Shown: positions 1 through 12,684, counted from the first letter of the stretch. The stretch is 64,000 bases of DNA from Archilochus colubris (GCA_023079485.1 CM041083.1:140691052-140755051); one strand, 5' to 3'. The notes: generated from the sequence alone by a model not told the origin. Program-made: numbers and translations.

Positions 1-114
1 AATTTCCTATATTCTGGATCTGTGAAGAAAAATGTTTGCATTATGTTAATATTTTGAAATGTATGACAGAAATGGAATCTATTTTCCACTGTGACATCAA
101 GAAAACGTGTTTAC
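1..114 (-). other. UPF3A intron 4 (partial)
   Basis: Sequence downstream of the exon 4 donor; AT-rich, nothing else seen. Confidence 0.7.
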
Positions 115-213
115 CATCTTCAATGCTCCCTGCTTTGGCATCTTTCTTCTTCAGCTTCTTCTTTGAAATCTTCTGGAATGGGGCAAATTCAACCACTGCA
201 GGATACTCCAAAC
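115..213 (-). CDS. UPF3A: UPF3A exon 4, 99-nt symmetric exon
   Basis: Encodes [20 protein letters not shown] then [13 protein letters not shown] plus one base; acceptor CTTTTAAG, donor G|GTAAAC. Both ends are phase 1, so skipping removes exactly 33 residues of the UPF2-binding region. A human UPF3A isoform lacking this 33-residue exon is known. Confidence 0.94.
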
Positions 214-3200
214 CTTAAAAGAGACCAATGCTTAATTTTTAGAAGGAAGAGAAACATCCTTTATATTCAAGCAAGATTTTCAAAACCTGAAACTCGTGTT
301 GGGAGGTTTTACTTGAACTCAAATATGAATGTTTCCACAACCCCATCCTCAACTTCTAATGAAGAATTACACATAGAAGTATTTTAGATTCAATGCAAAA
401 TATATTTATATTTTAATATATATATAAAAATTAATTTTTTTATAAGCTAAAAGAGACTTTAAAAATGAAGAAAACTACTATTTTACAGTTAACCTTTGCA
501 TTCTGATTTATAATTCCCTTTCATTCTTCAAGGATATTGATTAGAAAAATTTACTTAAAATCTCAGCCTGACAAGAGAATAAACACTACTGGGGGATCAC
601 GCTGAAATAGTAGAGTTGCTTCTGTAAAGTGTTTTTGCCAAAAAGCTTAGTAAATATGTAAGTGCTAGATAGTGTGCAGGTATAAAACATACTAACTTCT
701 TCCAGAACCAAAACTGAAACAGTCAGCCTGTAGAATTGTGTGATACTTTTTTTTTTTCTGTTTATGATGAACTATGGAACTCCTTGCCAGTGTTTATTTT
801 CATGGGTTTTGAATTCTGCTTTAAATACTGGATTCTTCTTTGGACTGGAGCCAGCTTTTGAATTTTGCCTGGCTTCCACTTGCAGCAGGTTCAAGATTAC
901 ACATTGCTCAAGTCCACTGAAAACCTTGCTTAAGTTTGCTAGAACATTTGTTAACCTCAGTGATCCTGGTAATCCTTGTCTTGGTTTTAGCCTCATAAAT
1001 GCAATACCACCACAAGCCTTTTGATCATAATGTCTGCTGGTTATTTGCACAATCATGCCAAACTGGACAGCTGTGTCCAAGCTCAGTTTTGCAACGTAAA
1101 AAATATTCTGGCTTTGGTCCACCCTAGCACTGAAGAACATTCTTAATTTAGACAAAGTGAAGTCTCGGAAGAATTATAAAACTGGTTTCTTATCTAAAAC
1201 ATCCAGAGTTTGAAATCTGGGAAGCACACCCTGTGAGTAATGTGTTGTTTTCCATCTCTAGGAAAATCCACCCAAATCTGATTAAATTAGAGGCCTATAA
1301 AGCATCTCAGGTAGGAAATGCTGAAGAGGGATTTGTTAGTGTGGCAGACAGCTTCTTCAGAGATCAGTTCTTCAGTAAGAGCAGGCATGACTTCTTCTCA
1401 CAGGACCTCTGCAACATGGACTGAAGAGAACAGGCTATGTCTATATGAGAAACCCAAAACTCTGTTTTATAAAACCCATGAAATTTTTTTACAGAGGCTA
1501 TGAGTGAATGAGGCAAAAAACTGCTAGAAGGAAAAGCACCATTTCTTGGCTAGGGTAGTTCCATGCAACTGTAGAAGATGTGGATTTATCCATACCTACA
1601 TTACAGAGCTTTTCTTTACCATTAGGTAAACCCCTGCACACTGAACATTTTAAGGATGGCAACCAATTTTGTCACTCTTTTTCTTGGAACTCAAGATGTC
1701 TGCAAATGCTCTAAGAAGTCAAACTGTACGTGTCTCAAATTGGGCATGACAAGTTTTTGTCTTGCTTTTTCAAAATGGGAATGAGTGGCACAATTTTATC
1801 TCATAGAAACACACTGAAGATGTAACAATTCATGCTTGTAATGTGTTCAGGTCTGTTATGATGAATTGTGAAGCTTTAATAAGATAATTTTCTTAATAGG
1901 ATCTTGATTGTGTATTGCTGAAGGTACAAGAATGCAGATATAGCATGCACACAGACAAATAAGACTGCATAGATACATATATTTTGCACTTCATTATATT
2001 TTTAAGTGCTAGATTTTAATATATTTTATATAATTAACTATATTGAAAAAAAAACATGGTGTAATTAGCAAAAATAAATTAACTATATTGAAAAAAAAAC
2101 ATGGTGTAATTAGCAAAAATAAATTAATGTTCTAAAAATGGTATATGTATACATACACATTTAGTATCTTATAAATAGTCCAACCTTTATTATCAATGAA
2201 GACATAGCCATCAAAGCGGTCTCTAAAAAGAAGGATGTCCTCAGGATTTCTAAAGTTAATGTATGCTCTTGAGTAGAGATGAGGATAAAGGCTGCAACAA
2301 CAAGTAATTTAATCTTCAGTTATTTACTGTTCTTTTCAGGCCTAGAAAAAAATGAATCACACTGCAATTCTTACCTTCTCTGAAAAACAGCTACCTTAAA
2401 CATGCATATTGAAATCTTTACATACATATGTATATAACTATATATACAAAAAAAAGTAACTGAAATTAATTTTAATAAGTTACTTTTAAATAAGTGAGGG
2501 TAGTTACTAAGCTATCACTGTACTGAAAGAGATTTCCACATTTAAGAAAGATTAAATAACAATGGGCAAGATAATCCAATGAATTACATACAAATAAATT
2601 CCACCTGACATACATGTGTACAAATATACAATGTCTAACTGTGAAGAACCATTACTGTGAAAAGCCAAAACATTTCTAGCAAACAGAAGAACGAGTACTT
2701 ACCTAAAATAAATCTGATCCTTCAAGAATTTATTGGCACAGATCCCATTCCAAAGGGCTTAATGCTCCCAATAAAAACCTCAGGCTTGGCACAGCACCAA
2801 CCACAATGAAACTGAGGAATTTAATGAACTACCACCCACAAGTGGTACCAGACAAGTTATGGTGAGTCCTGGCATGTAATGCTTTAAACCCCTGCAACTG
2901 TGATATAAAATAGCTGGGTTTAAATGGCCTTCAGTGCTGGCTATGCATCACAACAGATTTTGACACATACCTGAATACAAACCCGTAATTTTAAATTATC
3001 TTTAATTTAATTTTAAATTTTACTAATTTATTATTCATTTAAACAATCAAGTTTAATTAATAGTATTAATATTTAATTTTAAATACATTTTTAAATTTTA
3101 ATAATTTTAATAATTTTAAGTTACTATTGCCACACATGGCAAAACTGACCACCAGCAGCAGTGGCCAATCAACACACACAGTTACAACTGTATTTCAGCC

Positions 3201-6200
3201 CCATAGCTATTTCAGAATTGGATTTCACCACCGGTGAGAAAGAGCAAAACTATGGGTTTATCACAGGATGCACAGGCAGCAGAAGCTATCTTGAAGGTGG
3301 TTGTGGAGTGACAATACAGGAGCAAAGCAGGCAAAACAAACCAGCTTCCTTCTCATCTATTTCACAGCATAAAAAGATGAATGTAACACTTTCCGTAACT
3401 ACATAGTTTCAAAATATATTTTTAAAAGGCCTACAAGTACATGTAAAGGAGGGGAATTTATTGAGCAATCTTTAGCTGTGCTGGGAGAAATGTGTCTCTA
3501 CTGCTTAATGGCTGGAACAGTGAAGAAGTCTGATCACTGGCGGCTCCCAGGAAGAAGTGACCTTCCTTCTCTGTCACATTAACAGGACTATTCATATGTT
3601 TTGTATTCTTTGATGTTTAAATTAAATGAGGCTTGATATTAGAAAGTGCTATGATTATACACTTGAAGTACTGAAGATGCACAAGGAAAAAAAAGCAGTC
3701 TTGAGGGAGCATCTTCACTTTCTGTAAAATACTAAAACTTTCTGTAGACCAAGGATTGGCACTCAGGTAAGTGTCCTAATCACTACAACACCACAACACT
3801 TTTCTTTGTCTCAGTGTACAGCAAACAGCCTCATCATATAGTTAATTGGGGGAGGGGTTTCTGCAGTAACTTAGAACCTTATGGTTTGGCAAATAACCAT
3901 CATGACACGGCTGAAAATACAAAGCCTTATCCCTTCCTTTTTTTCCTTTAGCTTGTACACCAATGCCATCTGTTTGATCTGCTCTGGCAGCACAAACTTC
4001 CTGGCACACAGTATTTTTTAACATTTTCACCTTAGAAAAATCTCAGAGTGAGATTTTTAAAATCAGAGGAACATTATATCTAATTGCCCCTGTACTCAGC
4101 ACTGGTGAGGCCACAGCTTGAGTCCTGTGTCCAGTTCTGGGCCCCTCAGTTCAGGAAGGAGATTGAGGTCCTGGAGGGGGTCCAAAGGAGGGCAACCAGG
4201 CTGGTGAAGGGACTCGAGCACAGACCCTATGAGGAGAGGCTGAGGGAGCTGGGGCTGTTCAGCCTGGAGAAGAGGAGGCTCAGAGGAGACCTCATCACTC
4301 TCTACAACTCCCTGAAAGGAGGGGGTAGCCAGGGGGGGTTGGTCTCATCTCCCATGCAGCTCCCAGTAAGACAAGAGGGCATGGACTTAACCTCTGCCAG
4401 GGGAGGTTTAGGTTAGATATTAGTAAGAATTTCTTTACGGAGAGGGTGATCAGACATTGGAATGGGCTGCCCAGGGAAGTAGTGGATTCTCCGTCCCTGG
4501 AGATATTTAAAAAGAGACTGGATGTGGCACTCAGTGCCATGGTCTGGTAATTGCAGCGGTAGTGGATCAAGGGTTGGACTTGATGATCTCTGAGGTCCCT
4601 TCCAACCCAGCCAGTTCTATGATTCTATGATTCTATGATTATAAAGCATTTATTACAGTAAGAAAAAACTGAGTATGAAATGTATAGATGAGACTTGATA
4701 AAGCAGTGTCAGAAATTACCCTGAAAATAAGGGATCCCATGTTGTTCCTAAGCATTATTAACATATTCAAGAACTCCATTCACATCAGCAGAAACATACA
4801 GAAATGTAAGAGCATGCTTGTGCACAGCAGGATAATAACGTGCACAATAAAATTAGATTATCCATTATTGTTGTTATGTATTAGAGCAGAAGAATGTAGA
4901 AACACAGTTATGACAACCCATAACAATTACAGGTTTCTTCCTTAAAAGAACCACTTCTACACACAAAGAGTTGGTTCTTATCTGGGAAACATACATAGGA
5001 GCAAGTTAGATATCAGAGTGCTTACTGTATATAAGTTTGATTGCTCAGTGTTACGCAGACCTGTCTGAAGCTTTTACACAACAAAGTGTGCAGTGTCCCT
5101 AAAAAAAAATAATTAATTTCACTCTCTAATGGGAGGCTAACTGAATGTAGCAAACTGAAAATGCTTAGCACTGCCCTGCATATGAAATTCTGTCTCAGAC
5201 ACCTGATTTCAACTGCAACCACCTGCTGTAACCCACCAGCATGACAGTGCAGCTAAAACCACACCGGGCTTCACAGGGACACAGCAACTCTGTGGTTAAT
5301 ACCCACCCCTAGGAAGAAACAGTGCTGCTCTGCTTTCATACTTTATATTCAGAAGTTGTTGGATAAAATACAGCTTTGGCTCTTCAGATTTTCTTTCTAG
5401 CCAAGTCCCACAGAATGGCCACTAGACTCTGTGTGTGTCTCCTCCTTTTTTCAAGTATCTACCAGCACAGATTTCATTTGGGATCTGAAATTAAGTTTGG
5501 GGTGCCATGGTTAGTTTTATTATCAGACAGCTGCTTCTATTTCACCATATGTTTGCTGTCTAGCATGCTGCTTTCCATATATATCAGGTTTTGGGCAGAT
5601 GCACTGCACACTATGTTGTCAACTTTGGATATCACTTAAGAGTAAATTCTACGAAAATAACCCAGATGACTTTGACTGTACTAATTTCTTCAGTTTCTTT
5701 GTTTTTTGCTTTTGAGGGTAATCAACCTTTTAGGTTGTATGTATAGTACCCAGTCCACCATGTCATTAAACCCCTACTTTTATAGTCATTTTAATAACAA
5801 ACACATTATAATAGCTTACTTCTACAAACTGTCCTTCAAACACAACTGTGTAAAAAGACTGGTATACAGGAAACCAAACAGCAACACATAAGCTATAAAA
5901 TTAGACATCACATCTTAGTAGAAATGCCAACTTATCAGTCATAGTGCATAAACATACATACTTACATGTATATAAATTTAAATATATAGGTCAGGCTTTG
6001 AGCAACCTGGTCTAGGGGGAGGTATCCCTGTCCAATCAGGGGGAGAGGAACTAGATGAACTTTTTTAGGTCCCTTCCAACCCAAACCATTCTATGATTCT
6101 GTTTCTATGATCTCTACATATAGATTCTGAATTACATTATAGATTCTGAAGTTACATAAACTTCATCCATTCATGTATCACATAATTTCTGATTAAATTG

Positions 6201-9200
6201 ATAATTTACCACCTAAACTGTCATGTCAAACTAAAATCCACTTGGCCTTCATCCTCTTGTCCCTTGCCTTCTGCCAAGCACAATTTGCCTGGTAGTAGAG
6301 GACCAGAAAGACCACACAACTCCAATGACAGATTGTCACTCTTTCCATTCCTAACATGGTACTGGTGGTTCTGGTGAAGTCCCTGGGTGCATTCCACCAT
6401 CCTGGAATGTTAATGCTACTCGCATACAATAATCCTGAACAAAATGTTGGGAAACAGTTATGAAGGGCAAAGGAGTGCTGTTTGCAAGAAGATTAATCAC
6501 TGTCTGTGATATATGACACGACATAATATATTTGTCTGTCTTTCACCTTAGCAAAGCTCCAGTTCAGACCTCTTCACTTCTAAAACCTCACAACACAACA
6601 CACAGCATTCAGTGCCAGTCCTGAGGGATGACCAAAATCCATGAAAGTCAGAGCTAAATCACTTTCACTTAAGTTTTGGAAGACTCAGAAACACTTACAC
6701 ACAGGCAAAAAAAAAAAAAAAAAAAAAAAAGAATATATAGAAAAAGTAGTTAATATTTGGAGCGTCAGAACAAGACGGATGTCAGGAAGGCAGAATCTTT
6801 ATTATCAGCAATAGACAGCATGTCAATACAACACACATCCCTGAAATCACAGAAAGTGTTTTGTTTGGATGTCAGTGTACAAGAGAGAATAAATATAATG
6901 CATTGGATCAGATGAATCTGAAAAAAAAATGAACGAAACACAATGCAAAAGTCACTTTCTGAAATGACTTTACTGAAATGGATTTAACTACAAAGGTGTC
7001 GTACATTAACATGACTTAATCAAACGGCATTTTATAAATCTTTATAGATTACCTATAATAACAGGACATTGTAAAATGAAAAATAACCTTTAGACTGCAA
7101 AAACAGTGTAAGTGGAGTTGATAATGTCAACCTTGCAAAACCACATAGGTAGGAGTGCAACTGAGTATTTTGTCCTCTAGGGGGAGATTTACCTTGGAAG
7201 TAAAAATGTAGAAACAGCTACAGCTAAACTCCTCCAGTCCTTGCTCCCAACAGCAACCAGTCAAGTATGCTCAGATAAAGTTTATTACAAAGGGGAAACT
7301 ACACACTGACAGTTCACTTAGTACATCATTTCTGCTACTCACAGCCTAGGGACTTTGTAATACAGAATGTGTATCCTTGTGCTTAACAGGTTTTCTCAGA
7401 TTCATTTCTAGCATCAATTTCTAAAATGGAATTTTATGGTTTAACAGAGTGGTGGTACATGAAAAAGAAGTCTCTACTTCACAGCTGAAGAACCTCCATG
7501 AGATTTCAGAAAGTTCTGTTATCTAGGGTTATACAGCATGGGGTTAAACTGAGACATTACAACCCTCAAGGCATATTTGTCTGCTTCTGCATCAAAACAC
7601 TGGTATGCCTCTTTCCAACAAAGATCCTCCTCACTGGGCAGCTTCACCAAATAATTATGGTTAGGTAACATGAAATTTGCTTTTTATCTTCCCATGTATT
7701 TATGACCAAATTCTCTGGGTTGGTTGCCACAGTACACGTGGTGCAGGATGTAGAAAAAAGTTAACTGGTGAAAGACAGAGGGCATTTTAAGAAGAACATG
7801 CCCACTTTGTCCTGTCCTGCTCTTCCTGTTAGCTGGAATGGCATGAATACTAAAACTATCCAAAGAGTTTTCTGAAATTCTGGGAATTGTCCCTAATATG
7901 ATGGATTACAGCACCACAATGCTTTATACTCAGAAGAGTTCTCTGATGGGTAAAAGGAAACTAAGACTACATATAATCATCTTGTCTAGAGTTTAACTTA
8001 TATTCTAGGGTTTGCAAACACATACAGTTAAATTATAGAGAGATGTACATACCAGCATTCAAACAAAGAGAGCAAAGAGGGCAAGGTGATCCTGGGCCAG
8101 TCAAAGAACAGACCTGCAGCTAAATGCCTGCTTAAACTGCAGAGTTTAAACTGTTTAAACCTTCTTTTCACTGGAAGAAGGTGAAGCCATACAGACTGTG
8201 TAAAGATAAACTCATTCTGAAAAACTTTATCTTTTGTATGAAAACATAATTTTTAAGAAGCAAGATGAAGGAAAAAATAGTGAACACAAAACAGTATGTT
8301 AAAAAATCAAACTTTTATGAAAACACTTTTTTCTAGAGAGTTTAAATTTGCAAAACAGAAGAGAACAATAATACAAAACTCAGGAGGAAAAGAACAGAGA
8401 ACATTTTTCTCTCAAATTCCTTTTTGCTGACATAGGTCATACACAGGACTCAAGGAAACTGACAGTCCAAGTATCAAAGATTTCACTGTTAAAAAGGTTT
8501 AAAACTGTGTGTTCTTTGCTTGCTGGATTTTGAAGTCTAATAGTAAAACAATATAAAAAACACAACTTTATTTACTTCAGACTTATTATTTTAATCACCA
8601 AGATCTGCCCTTCAAGGCAATTTATTTTTTAAACTGTTTCAAACATTCCTCTACCAAAATGAATATTTGTGTCATCTATGTGATCTAACAAACTTTATGT
8701 ATACCTGTGTTCTATCCCTAGCTATATAAAAGCACATGTTGAGTAACACTGCACGAGAGAAAAACCACAATACCTTTTATCAGTGACCTGACATGGATGA
8801 TATTAAGTGGGCAGACAGAAGTATTTTTGAGTACGCCAACCTCCTCACATAAAAGTCATGAGAAAATGAAACTTTGTACAATTGTTGTCAGCACCTTCTA
8901 TTTTGTTAGATGGCTGACTCCCTAAATTCTTACACAGCAGTTGTTCTGGAGAATTAGAATTGTAATTTTTAAACTGTTTCCTAGCATTTGTGCAGCTAAA
9001 TGCTATGGATGACAAGAGACACTCTTCAGATACTTTTTGGTCTGCCTTTCATTTTTGCACTTATCAAATGAACATCTGGGAGAGGAGCCTTACAGAGACC
9101 CCTTTGGAAGTACAAATGACAAGTCCAGAACAGAAATATAAATAACTACACAGACTTTCAATCAGGCTAAATACATCTCTTTCCTGAGCTCACATCCTTT

Positions 9201-12200
9201 GTGTTTCTAACAGAAAAGCTGAAACACTTACTATTTCATTGCTGCCTCTGTGTGTGTGTAACTACCCAAGTCAAGCAACTGCCATGAAGTTTCACTAAAC
9301 AAACTTTTGTTTCTTTCTGCTGGTGAAACTGACTGAGAATACCTATACAGTCAGAGTTAACCATCTACTAACATAGTGGTGGTTAAGAATTGGCAGTGTC
9401 CTTCCAGGACAGGTACTGGACTGTTCCAAGTGCAGGTTGCCATAAAGAAGTCCTTGTGAACTAAAGGTTCTGGATGGGGTCACCCCTAACTTTAAGAGTA
9501 GCTCTGCAATAAACACCCATCAGGCTGGAAGGGACCCCAAAGATCACCTGGTCCAACCCTTCTAAAATTACTGTTTATGCAACATGTCCCAGCACCCTAT
9601 CGAGCTGAGACCTAAAACTTTCCAAAGTAGGAGAATCCACCACTTCTCCTGGGAGACCATCGGGATGTCTGACTGTCCTCAATACTTATATTCCAGTTCT
9701 TCAGTACACATGCAGATTTAGCATACAGTGTTCTGCTTATTTTAGTCGTTGAGTTCTTTCTCTTCTGGAAAGGCTTTTGTTCAAAAGGGAGTAGTATTGC
9801 AGCACTGCTACACTGAGTACATTATATAAACATATAAGCAATTCTGATGTATTTTAAATCAACCACTATTTCCTTTTTTTTCTTGTTATGAGCAAGACAA
9901 AAATTAATAAAACTGAATTATTTGAAAAACTAGAAAAAAATACAAAAAGATGCAAGCAAAGAAACTAAACTCAAACAGCACTCATGAAAAAAAAAATGTG
10001 TGGTATTTGCCCTCTTTCTCACAGCCAACAGTTTGTTGCATTTTACCAAAGAAAGTTAGAAGAAACATCAGGGTTTCAAGTAAAATCATGTCTCATTCAC
10101 AGACAAAAACTTTGTGTCTTTAAACCACTAGAGTAAAATAAGAGGGCAGGAATGCATTGTCTCTGCGTATGCATACTGCTTTCCACAACTATTTTACATA
10201 ATGAAACAAAAAGGGCTTGGTGGAAAAAATGTCATTTGTTACATCCAAAATAACTTAGTTAGGTTTTAAGTATCTGAAAACCTGCACAAAGCTCATCCTC
10301 ACCTGGGATCAGCAGTGCAAAACTCAAAATAATCATGAGCAGGTAGAGGATGTAGCTGTTCCTCCAGTTGCTCCTTAGTTAGACAAGGAGGAAGTCGTCG
10401 AATAACTACCTGCATATATAGAAGAAAATGGAGATTTATTTTTTATTTAAATACTGTAGGAAGAGACTGAACAAATAATACTACTCCTCTTCAAAAGCTC
10501 TTCCTCAAATTGGGAACTTTAATTGTGAGGACCCTAGTGATTTACCTCCTTGGACTTGCTGACAGATGGAACACTTCCCCTATCTCAGTTTCTGCTAACA
10601 TTGTATAATCATTGGGTGAAGTCTGGTGAAGTGCTTGAGAACCACTGCAATTTAGCCAGCAGCAAGAGATATTAACCAAAGCCAAAAAAACCCAGATATT
10701 GACTACACAAAAATTTTAAAAGTATCTCTTTTTAAAATTATTTAAACTAAAGTCTCTTATTGAAACAGTGTCTTAGAGTATTAGGGGTAATGTTTCCAAG
10801 TGCTGGCAATGGAGGGCTGCAGGGGAAGAAGCAGCCAGGGGCTGCCCTGTGCTGGGCACAGCTGCCTCTGACAGACCCAGCACAGGGTACGGCTGAACTC
10901 CTCAGCCACAATGATGGCACCTCAGGGAAAACTTATTTAAGAAAGGGCAGAAAAGGCTGCACAGCAGTGACAGGGGAAAAGTGAAAAAGTGTGGGAAACA
11001 GCTGTGGGGACACTAAAGTGAGAGATGAAGGAGGGGAAGAGGTGCTCCAAGCCTCAGAGCAGATATTCCCCTGGTGGAGACCATGGTAAACCAGCCTGTA
11101 CCCCACTGTGGAGCAGACAGGGCTATGGGGGACCCTATGCCACAGCAGGTGGAAGTGCCCTAAAGGGAGATGCAGCCTGTGCAGAACAGATTTTATGCCA
11201 GGACTTGCAGCCAGGGAGGAGGTTTATCCTGTAGGACTGCATCCCAGAGAAGATCCATGCTGCAGCAGTTCATGAACAACTGCAGTGTGTGGGAGAGATC
11301 CCCAGCATGCAGCTCATGAAGGACTGTATCCCCTGGGAGGGACCCATGGTGAAGCAGGGGAAGAGTGTGAGGAGAAAGGGGCAGTAGGGAGGAGCTGCCC
11401 TGTCTGCAACCCCCATTCCTCACCCTCCACTGCTTGGGCACAGGGGAGCCTGGGAGGGAAGAGGGGAGAGTGAGAAGGTGTTTTAATCTTCGTTTTTTCA
11501 CCATTTTGCTTTTTTTTTAATTAGCAAGAAAGCATATTAATTTCATCCAAGCTCGGTATGTTTTGCCTGTGATGGCAACTTGGAAGTGATCTCCCTGTCT
11601 TTACCATTAATTTTTTTTATCCTATTTTGTCCCCCTGTCACGATAAAGACAGACTGAGAAGAGCTGCTGGGGAGGGCTCTGGCAGCCACCCAAAGCCAAC
11701 CCACCACACTCAGGTAAACTGGCTGACAGCAGAGGCCAGGAAAACATAGAGATACCTTTGGGACAGAATGATGCCAGCACACAAAACATTAAAATGGCCA
11801 TCAAGCTTCAGATATCCCATTTCCTGCCAACACCTGAATTTAAATGAACCTGACTTAAGCTAGCGTTTTCCAGTGCTCCGGTTTGCCAATTTATAAAACG
11901 GTAACAAATCGAATTTCAGGGTACCCTACATAGAAGTATTCTTCGAGAAGCGCTCGAATAAAGCCAGGGCGAGAGAAGTGCCCCTGCCCTGGCAGGAGCC
12001 GCTTGGCCACATCGAGAGCCCATCTTCATTTCTGAAGAACGAAGAGGTGAAAAAAAGGAACACCACCGTGCAGCGCTGCTGCTGCAGCTGCTGGGGAGCT
12101 CCAAACACTGAAGTGAATAAAACACCTTCATTCTGCAGGTGAAGAAACACCTGTGTCAGCACCGGAGCCTCCCGAAACCCGACTCGACTCTTCTCGGACA

Positions 12201-12539
12201 CCTGCGCCACGCTCCTCCCTCCCACCCCGACATCTCCCACCTCACACACTCCTCCTCGCCCCATCCCAAGGGGGTCACTTCCCCATCCCACCTCACTCCC
12301 CTCGGCGCCCCAAGAGTCAGCCCCGGTGCGGACACCCCCAAACCCGCCTCCCCTCTTCCTCCCCCTCCTCTCCCCTCCGTTCCCCCGCGCCCCCTCACTT
12401 TGCTCAGAGCCGTTTTTTTCTCATCTCGCTGTTTAACCGGCGCTGGGTGAAGCGGCGGAGGCGGCAGCGGGTTCGGCGGGGGGTTCGGCGGGGCCTCCAG
12501 ATCGCGGCGCGGCGATTCCCGCCGCATCGGGGTGTCCAT
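115..12539 (-). CDS. UPF3A: UPF3A, 5' part of gene (exons 1-4), truncated by window edge
   Basis: Encodes the N-terminal part of UPF3A, a nonsense-mediated mRNA decay factor that shuttles with spliced mRNA and contacts UPF2 through an RRM-like domain. Exons in order: 12399-12539, 10303-10409, 2185-2291, 115-213; all junctions are GT-AG and keep phase. The spliced product reads TALSK, then [59 protein letters not shown] and [12 protein letters not shown], matching the RRM-like domain of UPF3 proteins. Adjacency to CDC16 favours UPF3A over its paralogue UPF3B. The EJC-binding C-terminal half lies beyond position 1. The start codon is uncertain: in-frame ATGs occur at 12752, 12569, 12539 and 12527. 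The first lies upstream of the promoter palindromes and is unlikely; 12539 is chosen for its G at +4. Confidence 0.93.
214..2184 (-). other. UPF3A intron 3
   Basis: About 2 kb, AT-rich. It contains a 45-bp tandem repeat at 2032-2127, an AT-rich patch at 400-445, and a 127-codon minus-strand open frame at 772-1155 that I do not recognise and judge non-coding. Confidence 0.8.
2032..2127. repeat. 45-bp tandem repeat, 2.1 copies
   Basis: Two exact copies of a 45-bp unit (2032-2076, 2077-2121) plus 6 bases of a third. The unit contains a nine-base A tract and CATGGTGTAATTAGC. It begins 58 nt inside UPF3A intron 3 from the weak exon 3 donor. Confidence 0.95.
2185..2291 (-). CDS. UPF3A: UPF3A exon 3, RRM RNP1-like segment
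   Basis: Encodes [20 protein letters not shown] then [16 protein letters not shown] plus one base. SRAYINF is the RNP1-like strand. Acceptor GTTGTTGCAG is strong; donor AAAG|GTTGGA is weak, with T at +3. Confidence 0.95.
4085..4640 (+). mobile_element. CR1 LINE, 5'-truncated, young subfamily
   Basis: Starts TGCCCCTGTACTCAGC and encodes the C-terminal reverse transcriptase remnant ([19 protein letters not shown]), then the 3' UTR with GGACTTGATGATCTCTGAGG and three ATTCTATG-type units. The reading frame is broken by a stop near 4416. Confidence 0.96.
5994..6111 (+). mobile_element. CR1 3' tail fragment
   Basis: Begins GGCTTTGAGCAACCTGGTCT and carries GGTCCCTTCCAACCC and ATTCTATGATTCTG. Older CR1 type with AACCTGGTCT. 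Confidence 0.9.
6707..6730. repeat. A24 homopolymer
   Basis: Uninterrupted run of 24 A in UPF3A intron 2; no LINE or SINE body precedes it that I recognise. Confidence 0.95.
9522..9682 (-). mobile_element. CR1 fragment, old and diverged
   Basis: Minus-strand CR1 3' region: AGGCTGGAAGGGACCCCAAA and CCACCACTTCTCCTGGGAGA on the plus strand. The terminal octamers are lost. Confidence 0.8.
10303..10409 (-). CDS. UPF3A: UPF3A exon 2, RRM beta-1/alpha-1
   Basis: Encodes [20 protein letters not shown] then [15 protein letters not shown] plus two bases; acceptor TATGCAG, donor [17 protein letters not shown] is the RNP2-like strand. Human has Gly where this copy has Cys in LPPC. Confidence 0.95.
10780..11710 (+). 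mobile_element. Avian ERVL-type LTR, probably solo and 5'-eroded
   Basis: GC-rich block inside UPF3A intron 1 with repeated phrases around CTGGGAGGGACCCATGGTG, GAAGAGTGTGAGGAGAA, TGTTTTGCCTGTGATGGCAA, GATCTCCCTGTCTTTACC and the end CCAACCCACCACA. I recall these from a common avian class III (ERVL) LTR. No internal gag or pol sequence follows, so it is best read as a solo LTR. The left limit is approximate. Confidence 0.6.
12399..12539 (-). CDS. UPF3A: UPF3A exon 1 (start uncertain)
   Basis: Low-complexity Pro-rich leader ([13 protein letters not shown]) followed by [13 protein letters not shown], the last matching human EEKRTALSK. The donor is AAA|GTGAGG, phase 0. From the chosen Met the exon gives 47 residues; from 12569 it would give 57, closer to the roughly 69 of human. 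Confidence 0.8.
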
Positions 12540-12643
12540 GGGACACTTATCGCGGCCGCCGCCCCGCATCAACCCCGCCGCTGCCGACCCCCCCACACGC
12601 ACCGAGCCGCCCCCGCCGCCGCCCGCCGGAGGGAGGCGGAAAC

Positions 12644-12684
12644 CTCGCGAGAACTGGACGCCTGGCTGGCGGAATCTCGCGAGA
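12644..12684. promoter_or_regulatory. Two TCTCGCGAGA-type palindromes
   Basis: A perfect TCTCGCGAGA at 12675-12684 and a one-mismatch copy (CCTCGCGAGA) at 12643-12652, about 32 bp apart. This element is a known CpG-island core promoter motif, reported to be bound by BANP. Position 75-150 bp upstream of the likely UPF3A start codons fits a promoter role. Confidence 0.75.

Larger units (their letters stand above)
2292..10302 (-). other. UPF3A intron 2 (8 kb)
   Basis: Holds CR1 fragments at 4085-4640, 5994-6111 and 9522-9682, a 24-base A run at 6707-6730, and a very AT-rich stretch at 2990-3120 with repeated TTTTAAATT-like words. No further exon is recognised. 6112-9521 is repeat-poor and unassigned. 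Confidence 0.8.
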
